Notes under the pieces: model-generated
What the model was told of the DNA's origin: nothing
Database searches by the model: none
The model's input: only the letters and a program-made list of their open reading frames with translations
Made by a program: the position numbers and the translations under genes
Shown: piece by piece, positions 58,960 to 64,000 of the stretch
Position numbering within the stretch: the first letter of the stretch is position 1
Layout of the letters: every line of letters starts with the position of its first letter
NCBI RefSeq assembly: GCF_014522205.1
Contig: NZ_CP046884.1
Span: 992,001 to 1,056,000, forward strand
Direction of reading: 5' to 3'
Length of the DNA: 64,000 nt
Origin: Corynebacterium poyangense
Lineage (GTDB): Bacteria > Actinomycetota > Actinomycetes > Mycobacteriales > Mycobacteriaceae

Positions 58960-58998
58960 ATCTCCCGTGATAGGTTTTCTCCTATCACGGGAGATTTT
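58960..58998 (+). terminator. Terminator of the repeat-protein gene
   Basis: A perfect 15-base stem (ATCTCCCGTGATAGG at 58960-58974, complement at 58981-58995) with a six-base loop TTTTCT is followed by TTT. It lies 20 bases after the stop codon. Confidence 0.92.
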
Positions 58999-59024
58999 CA
59001 TGTTGGGAATTAATAATGAACCAA

Positions 59025-59051
59025 GGCCGCCTTAGGTTAACTAAGGCGGCC
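59025..59051 (-). terminator. Terminator of glgE-glgB
   Basis: GGCCGCCTTAG and CTAAGGCGGCC (11 bases, perfect) enclose the loop GTTAA. On the minus strand it follows the glgB stop by 15 bases and is trailed by TTGGTTCATTATT. Confidence 0.8.
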
Positions 59052-59066
59052 AGTAGTGTGTTCTCA

Positions 59067-61268
59067 TTAACGGCTGAGACGATAATATTGGGTACTCATA
59101 GCCGGAATATGAAGATGAAGAGAATGAGGTTGATTATCCCATCCCTGATCTGAGCTATGGAGGCTGCTCGCCAAATCATTTCCTGCACCCTGATACACCG
59201 CAGCGTCAGAATTAAGGATGAGGTCAAAGCGCCCGCCGACCGGTAAGCCAAGAACATAATCCGGTTGGGAAGTCCCGCCGAAATTATTCACCACCAAGAT
59301 GGCGGAGCCGTCGGAACCCCAGCGAAGATAAGCCAGAATATTATTGGCCGAGTCATCGGCCTTGAGCCACTGGAAGCCAGAAGGCTCGAAATCCTGGGTA
59401 TGCAAAGTTGGTTCCTCTCGGTGCAATCTATTGAGATCACGAACCAACAAGTGGATACCGGCATGGTACTCACCTTCCCACCCTTCAGCATCACCGAAGG
59501 GGAGAGTAGTGGCTTCCGACCATTCCGAAATCTGGCCAAATTCCTGGCCCTGGAAGAGCAGTTTTTTACCGGGGTGAGAATACATATAGCCGTAGAGTGC
59601 CCTTAATCCGGCAGCTTTATTCCAGGTGTCACCGGGCATCCGCCCCCATAAGGAGCCTTTACCGTGGACTACTTCATCATGGCTGAAGGGCAGAACATAG
59701 CGTTCTGAATAGGCGTACACCATGGAGAAAGTTATCTCATTGTGGTGATAGGAACGATGTACTGGATCTAAGGAGAAATACCGGAGAGTGTCATTCATCC
59801 AGCCCATATTCCACTTGAGGGAGAAACCTAAGCCATCAGCCCATGTTGGTGCAGTAACCCCCGGCCAGGAAGTAGATTCCTCAGCGATCGTTAATACACC
59901 GGGGTGGACTCGGTGAACAGTGGCATTGACTTCTTGAAGGAACTGGACGGCGTCGAGGTTTTCTCGTCCCCCAAATTCATTCGGGAGCCATTCTCCTTCA
60001 TTGCGTGAATAGTCCAAATAAAGCATCGAGGCTACCGCATCAACCCGGAGGCCATCGACGTGGAATTCATCCATCCAGTACAAGGCATTAGCCACGAGGA
60101 AATTGCGGACTTCGCGACGCCCGAAATCAAAAACGTGGGTTCCCCAGTCACGTTGTTCACCGCGACGCCAATCTGGGTGCTCATAGAGAGCTGGACCGTC
60201 GAATCGGGCAAGTGCGAAATCATCTTTCGGGAAGTGGCCGGGAACCCAGTCGATAATGACCCCTATCCCTGCTTGATGGAAAGCATCGATGAGCGCTCGA
60301 AGATCATCTGGGGATCCCCAGCGAGCGGTGGGGGCATAGTAGCCGGAAATCTGATAACCCCAGCTTCCACCAAAGGGATGCTCGGCAACAGGCATGAACT
60401 CCACATGAGTAAAACCGTTGTCTACTACATAAGACACCAGTTCAGTTGCTAAGTCACGATAACTGAGTCCCTGACGCCAACTGCCTAGATGCACCTCGTA
60501 AATACTCATGGGAGATGTGGCGACGTCTTGATCTGCCCGTCGAGCTAGCCAGTCTGCGTCGTTCCACTCATAATGAGACTCACTGACTATAGATGCAGTT
60601 CCCGGCGGCACTTCGGTGGCTTTAGCGAGAGGATCAGCTTTTTCTTTCCGAGTCCCATCCTGGGTAAGAATGGCAAATTTATATCGCGCCCCAGGGGCTA
60701 CATCGGGAAGAAAAATCTCCCACACCCCGGTTGAGCCTAGAGCCCTCATGGGGTGTTGAGCCGGGTTCCAACCATTAAAATCACCGATCAGGGCGATGGA
60801 ACGGGCGTTGGGGGCCCAGACCGCAAACGAGGTTCCTGGAACCGATCCCATGGTGGTTTGATAGGTATGCACATTCGCGCCAAGCACCTCCCAGAGGCGC
60901 TCATGGCGACCTTCATTAATGAAATAGAGGTCTTGTTCTCCCAGGGTTGGCAGGAAGTGATAGGGGTCTGCAGAGACCACTGGGCTTTGGCCTGGCCACG
61001 TAATAGCGAAACGATAATCTGCAGATTCCCGGCGCTCGAGAGAAGCAATCCAGATGTCATCACCGACCGGCACCATATCGACCCCGGTGCCGTCAATGAG
61101 AAGCTCGACGTGTTCAGCACCGATTTGTCGAGTCCGGATGACGGATCCGTGTGGAGTGGAGTGCCAGCCATAAAAGTCGTGCGGAGCCCAATGACTGCAA
61201 TTACGAAGCAGATCAAGGTCTGATTCGGGAATGAAATCCTCAGGGTAGAGGGAATTAACGTCGCTCAT
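59067..61268 (-). CDS. glgB: 1,4-alpha-glucan branching enzyme
   Basis: This 733-residue GH13 enzyme introduces alpha-1,6 branches into glycogen or alpha-glucan. An N-terminal beta domain and CBM48 (SIALIGDFNGWNPAQHPM, about residue 160) precede the barrel. Catalytic residues lie in DGLRVDAVASMLYLDY (nucleophile Asp, about 412), TIAEESTSWPG (Glu, about 465) and LPFSHDEVVHGKGSL (about 528). Length is normal. It is 54 bases downstream of glgE and works on its product. The ATG at 61268 begins MSDVNSLYPEDF. Confidence 0.96.
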   Translation of the reverse strand: MSDVNSLYPEDFIPESDLDLLRNCSHWAPHDFYGWHSTPHGSVIRTRQIGAEHVELLIDGTGVDMVPVGDDIWIASLERRESADYRFAITWPGQSPVVSADPYHFLPTLGEQDLYFINEGRHERLWEVLGANVHTYQTTMGSVPGTSFAVWAPNARSIALIGDFNGWNPAQHPMRALGSTGVWEIFLPDVAPGARYKFAILTQDGTRKEKADPLAKATEVPPGTASIVSESHYEWNDADWLARRADQDVATSPMSIYEVHLGSWRQGLSYRDLATELVSYVVDNGFTHVEFMPVAEHPFGGSWGYQISGYYAPTARWGSPDDLRALIDAFHQAGIGVIIDWVPGHFPKDDFALARFDGPALYEHPDWRRGEQRDWGTHVFDFGRREVRNFLVANALYWMDEFHVDGLRVDAVASMLYLDYSRNEGEWLPNEFGGRENLDAVQFLQEVNATVHRVHPGVLTIAEESTSWPGVTAPTWADGLGFSLKWNMGWMNDTLRYFSLDPVHRSYHHNEITFSMVYAYSERYVLPFSHDEVVHGKGSLWGRMPGDTWNKAAGLRALYGYMYSHPGKKLLFQGQEFGQISEWSEATTLPFGDAEGWEGEYHAGIHLLVRDLNRLHREEPTLHTQDFEPSGFQWLKADDSANNILAYLRWGSDGSAILVVNNFGGTSQPDYVLGLPVGGRFDLILNSDAAVYQGAGNDLASSLHSSDQGWDNQPHSLHLHIPAMSTQYYRLSR

Positions 61269-61322
61269 AAAACTATCCTGATCAGGTTGGAAGATAATAA
61301 AACTAGCAAGAAATTAGCACTT

Positions 61323-63335
61323 TTAGGGGCGATAGTCCGCAACCTTTCGATAAGCCAGTTCTTCACGATCTTCTAAGGCAACAGTGGGAAGTTGGAAAAT
61401 ATGGGCCACATCACGCATTGGGTCCAGCCGCACAAAGTTGGTGTCAGACCAGGTGTAGCGGGCGTCTGTTATGAGATCATGAACTTCATAGTCGCCGTGA
61501 CCGCTTAATCCGAGGGCTTCGCGATCAACCCGAACAGTGGCCTCTTGCGCATTGCGCGGATCCAAATTCACCACCACGAGAACGGAGTTTCCGCTTAATG
61601 GATCCACCTTAGAGTAAGCAATGATGTTGTCGTTATCCACTGCGTGGAACCGTAGGGTGCGCAGCTGTTGCAGGGCTGGATTATGGCGTCGGATGTCGTT
61701 GAGAGCAGTGATATATGGCTCAAGCGAATCGCCGCGGGCAACCGCACTCTCGAAATCCCGGGGTTTGAGCTGGTACTTTTCCGAATCCAGATATTCTTCA
61801 CTCCCGGGCTTCACTGCCCTGTGTTCATAGAGCTCATAGCCGGAATAGACACCCCACAAGGGAGAAAGGGTGGCAGCCAAAGCCGCCCGAATGGCGAACA
61901 TTGCTCGTCCTCCATATTGGAGGGAGGCATGAAGAATATCTGGGGTATTGACAAAAAGATTGGGGCGGAAGACATCTGCCATCTCTACCATGTCAGTAGC
62001 AAACTCGGTGAGCTCCTCTTTAGTCACCTTCCATGTGAAGTAGGTATATGACTGGGAGAAACCTGATTTTGCCAGCCCATATAACCGGGCTGGGCGGGTG
62101 AAAGCTTCAGCCAGGAAGATTACTTCTGGATTGGTGCGATGAATTTCCTCAATGAGCCACGCCCAGAATTCAGCTGGCTTGGTGTGGGGATTATCCACCC
62201 GGAACGTCGTTACTCCTAGATCCACCCAGTGCCGTACTACTCGGAGAATCTCGTGGTAGATCTCCTGGGGAGCATTAAAGAAGTTCAGCGGATAAATATC
62301 TTGATATTTCTTCGGCGGATTTTCAGCAAACGCGATGGTGCCATCGGCCAAAATGGTGAAGAATTCGGGATGTTCCTGGGCCCAGGGGTGATCTGGAGCG
62401 GCCTGAAGAGCTAAATCCAAGGCAATTTCTAAGCCCAAATCTCGGGCATGGCTTAGCAAATCGAGGAAATCTTGTTCAGTACCAAGCTCTGGATGAATTG
62501 CATCGTGTCCGCCTTCTTTAGCGCCAATGGCCCACGGCGAACCGACATCACCAGGTTCTGGGGTTAACGTGTTATTGCGGCCCTTGCGGTTAATTCTTCC
62601 AATGGGGTGAATCGGTGGGAAGTAGACGGTATCAAAACCCATGGCGGCTACCCGATCAAGGGCGGCGGAAGTCGTCGCGAAAGTCCCGTGAACAGGTTGC
62701 CCGTTTTCATCCCATCCGCCAGTAGAGCGAGGGAAAAGCTCGTACCAAGAATTGACGAGTGCTTCTCGGCGTTCGACGGAAATCTTGTGCACAGTACCGT
62801 GGCGTACTTCCTCACGCAACGGGTGCACCTGCAGAATATTAATAGTCTTGTCGCTCATTGCTTCGGAGACGCGAGCATGAAGGTCTCCTTCATTGGCGAG
62901 GACGTTGGCAACCGCGCGGAGATGTTCTGCCTCCGGGCCGGTATGTTCAGCAGCAGCACGACGAAATAGCTCGACGCCATGTGCTAAATCATTGGCTAAC
63001 TGAGATTCGGTTTGACCTGCTTCCAATTTCTTAGAAACAGCCCAGCGCCAGGTGGCCATGGGATCACACCAAGCGTCAATCCGGAATTGCCATAGGCCGG
63101 GGCGATCCGGGGTAATAACGGCATGGGCGCGATCCACGTTTTCCCGATCTTGAGTCATCGTGATAGCGCGCGGAGTGTGTTCTCCGGGGGGTACTACCAT
63201 GAGGGTTGCTCCCACGGCATCATGCCCCTCGCGCCATACCAGCGCGGTGATCGGGACCATTTCTCCCACCACGGCTTTGGAAGCTAGGCGGGTGCCAGAG
63301 ATTTCAGGGCGGACATCATCGATCTGTCCGGACAT
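61323..63335 (-). CDS. glgE: Alpha-1,4-glucan:maltose-1-phosphate maltosyltransferase
   Basis: This 670-residue GH13_3 enzyme extends alpha-glucan with maltose-1-phosphate. Markers are ELFPRSTGGWDENGQPVHGT (about residue 195), TVYFPPIHPIGRINRKGRNN, FRVDNPHTKPAEFWAWLI with the catalytic Asp (about 375), and EVIFLAEAFTRPA with the acid/base Glu. Length matches the family. The ATG at 63335 starts the glgE-glgB operon. No trehalose synthase or maltokinase gene is in the window. Confidence 0.95.
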   Translation of the reverse strand: MSGQIDDVRPEISGTRLASKAVVGEMVPITALVWREGHDAVGATLMVVPPGEHTPRAITMTQDRENVDRAHAVITPDRPGLWQFRIDAWCDPMATWRWAVSKKLEAGQTESQLANDLAHGVELFRRAAAEHTGPEAEHLRAVANVLANEGDLHARVSEAMSDKTINILQVHPLREEVRHGTVHKISVERREALVNSWYELFPRSTGGWDENGQPVHGTFATTSAALDRVAAMGFDTVYFPPIHPIGRINRKGRNNTLTPEPGDVGSPWAIGAKEGGHDAIHPELGTEQDFLDLLSHARDLGLEIALDLALQAAPDHPWAQEHPEFFTILADGTIAFAENPPKKYQDIYPLNFFNAPQEIYHEILRVVRHWVDLGVTTFRVDNPHTKPAEFWAWLIEEIHRTNPEVIFLAEAFTRPARLYGLAKSGFSQSYTYFTWKVTKEELTEFATDMVEMADVFRPNLFVNTPDILHASLQYGGRAMFAIRAALAATLSPLWGVYSGYELYEHRAVKPGSEEYLDSEKYQLKPRDFESAVARGDSLEPYITALNDIRRHNPALQQLRTLRFHAVDNDNIIAYSKVDPLSGNSVLVVVNLDPRNAQEATVRVDREALGLSGHGDYEVHDLITDARYTWSDTNFVRLDPMRDVAHIFQLPTVALEDREELAYRKVADYRP

Positions 63336-63495
63336 GTCATCACCTTCGTTATATCGCTATCTTCTTCGGTGTCTACCTTAAAAGAGTAATGGAGGAACGG
63401 CAGCAGCACGCGGTGGTGAGAAGTTATGGGGGTAGTGCGGGTGCACAGGCTGTGTCACACCACCCGCGTGCGCAATTTTCCGTCATGATGGAAGA
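63336..63495. promoter_or_regulatory. Divergent region between glgE and the ABC ATPase gene
   Basis: This is 160 bases with an inverted repeat GCGGGTG / CACCCGC (63437-63467) whose interior contains GTGTCACAC. It may be an operator or RNA hairpin. Promoter hexamers are not clear. Confidence 0.45.
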
Positions 63496-64000
63496 GTGTC
63501 TGATTATGATCAAGATCTTTTAGTTGATTTTCGCGGCGTCAGTTTTATCCGCGGTGGGCGCACACTCGTAGGCCCGGTGGATTGGCAAGTGGAATTGGAT
63601 GAGCGGTGGGTGATTATAGGCCCCAACGGTGCTGGCAAAACTACGTTAATCCGGATGGCTTCGGCAGAGGAGTTCCCTAGCTCTGGAGAGGCCATCATTA
63701 TGGGTGAAAAAATTGGACGCACTGATATGCGTGACTTACGCGCCATGATTGGGGTGTCATCCTCAGCGATAGGGAACCGGATTCCCGTTACTGAAAAGGT
63801 CGGAGATTTAGTCATCTCGGCCGGGTACGCCATTTTAGGTCGTTGGCGCGAGGAATATGACACCTTTGATGAGGAGCGTTCCGAGGAACTTTTACGCCAG
63901 GTAGGAGCTTGGCATGTGAAGGATCGAACCTGGGGGACGTTATCTGAAGGTGAGCGCAAAAGGGTTCTTATTGCCCGAGCACTCATGACCAACCCAGAGC
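63496..64000 (+). CDS. ABC transporter ATP-binding protein (5' part, runs off the window)
   Basis: This is the first 168 codons of an ABC ATPase read from GTG 63496 (VSDYDQDLLVDFRGVSFIRG) behind GATGGAAGA. Walker A is GPNGAGKTT (about residues 48-56), and the signature LSEGERKR lies near residue 152 with LIARALMTNPE following, while Walker B lies beyond the edge. The Q-loop region (IGVSSSAIGNRIPVTEKVGD) resembles the single-component ModF/YlmA-type ATPases. The substrate is unknown. Confidence 0.85.
   Translation, partial: MSDYDQDLLVDFRGVSFIRGGRTLVGPVDWQVELDERWVIIGPNGAGKTTLIRMASAEEFPSSGEAIIMGEKIGRTDMRDLRAMIGVSSSAIGNRIPVTEKVGDLVISAGYAILGRWREEYDTFDEERSEELLRQVGAWHVKDRTWGTLSEGERKRVLIARALMTNPE

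Noticed and set aside
59025..59051. TTAGGTTAACTAAGG resembles a DtxR half-site.
   Set aside because: It is the stem-loop of the glgB terminator, the second half has the wrong spacing, and it lies at a 3' end.

Overview
The window is chromosomal DNA of a Corynebacterium. The gene order runs odhA, aroE-like, amino-acid permease, DEAD-box helicase, putP, rosR-like, tRNA-Arg, argS-lysA, hom-thrB, Mo-cofactor genes, rho-prfA-prmC-tsaC-wecA, atpBEFHAGDC, nucS, glgB, glgE. As I recall it, this matches the corresponding Corynebacterium glutamicum chromosome segment. Supporting traits are a fused E2-E1 2-oxoglutarate dehydrogenase start, the long charged N-terminal insertion in Rho, NucS mismatch endonuclease, and moderate G+C. 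The species cannot be fixed from sequence alone. I saw no insertion sequence, prophage, integrase, CRISPR array or rRNA.

Layout. 1-3.4 kb: the 5' part of odhA, an EcsC-like protein, an AroE-like dehydrogenase and a small acidic protein. 3.4-10.3 kb: a hypothetical gene, an amino-acid permease, DEAD-box helicase deaD ending in a strong bidirectional terminator, a membrane protein, an exported HNH nuclease and putP. 10.4-18.3 kb: a tightly packed four-gene DNA-maintenance operon (SNF2 helicase, SWIM zinc-finger protein, SbcD-like phosphoesterase, SMC-like ATPase). 18.5-19.6 kb: a RosR-like MarR regulator, a PspC-domain protein and tRNA-Arg(CCG). 19.7-24.8 kb: divergent lactate genes lutABC and lldP. 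24.8-30.2 kb: argS-lysA and hom-thrB (lysine and threonine branches of the aspartate pathway).

30.5-41.2 kb: an atypical HhH-GPD protein, a fused molybdate permease/ATPase with ModA, gamma-glutamyltranspeptidase, a mobA-moaC-moeA-moaA block, and an acyl-CoA ligase. 41.6-47.7 kb: rho, prfA, prmC, tsaC, wecA and a small membrane protein. 48.1-55.4 kb: the complete F1Fo ATP synthase operon closed by a terminator. 55.6-58.3 kb: a DUF2550-like protein, nucS, a small zinc-ribbon-like protein, a thiamine-binding-like protein and a CnoX-like thioredoxin/TPR protein. 58.3-59.0 kb: an isolated, strongly signalled gene for a 111-residue glycine/serine repeat protein that I cannot assign. 59.0-64.0 kb: glgE-glgB (maltose-1-phosphate route to alpha-glucan) and, divergently, the start of an ABC ATPase gene.

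The best candidates for something undescribed are the four-gene SNF2/SWIM/SbcD/SMC-like operon, whose ATPase has a beta-rich apex in place of a zinc hook, and the small repeat protein with its own promoter, 5' hairpin and terminator. Other points of note are a near-consensus DtxR box in front of modA, an endonuclease III relative in which the catalytic aspartate position is serine, and an atpB whose best ribosome-binding site precedes a CTG codon.
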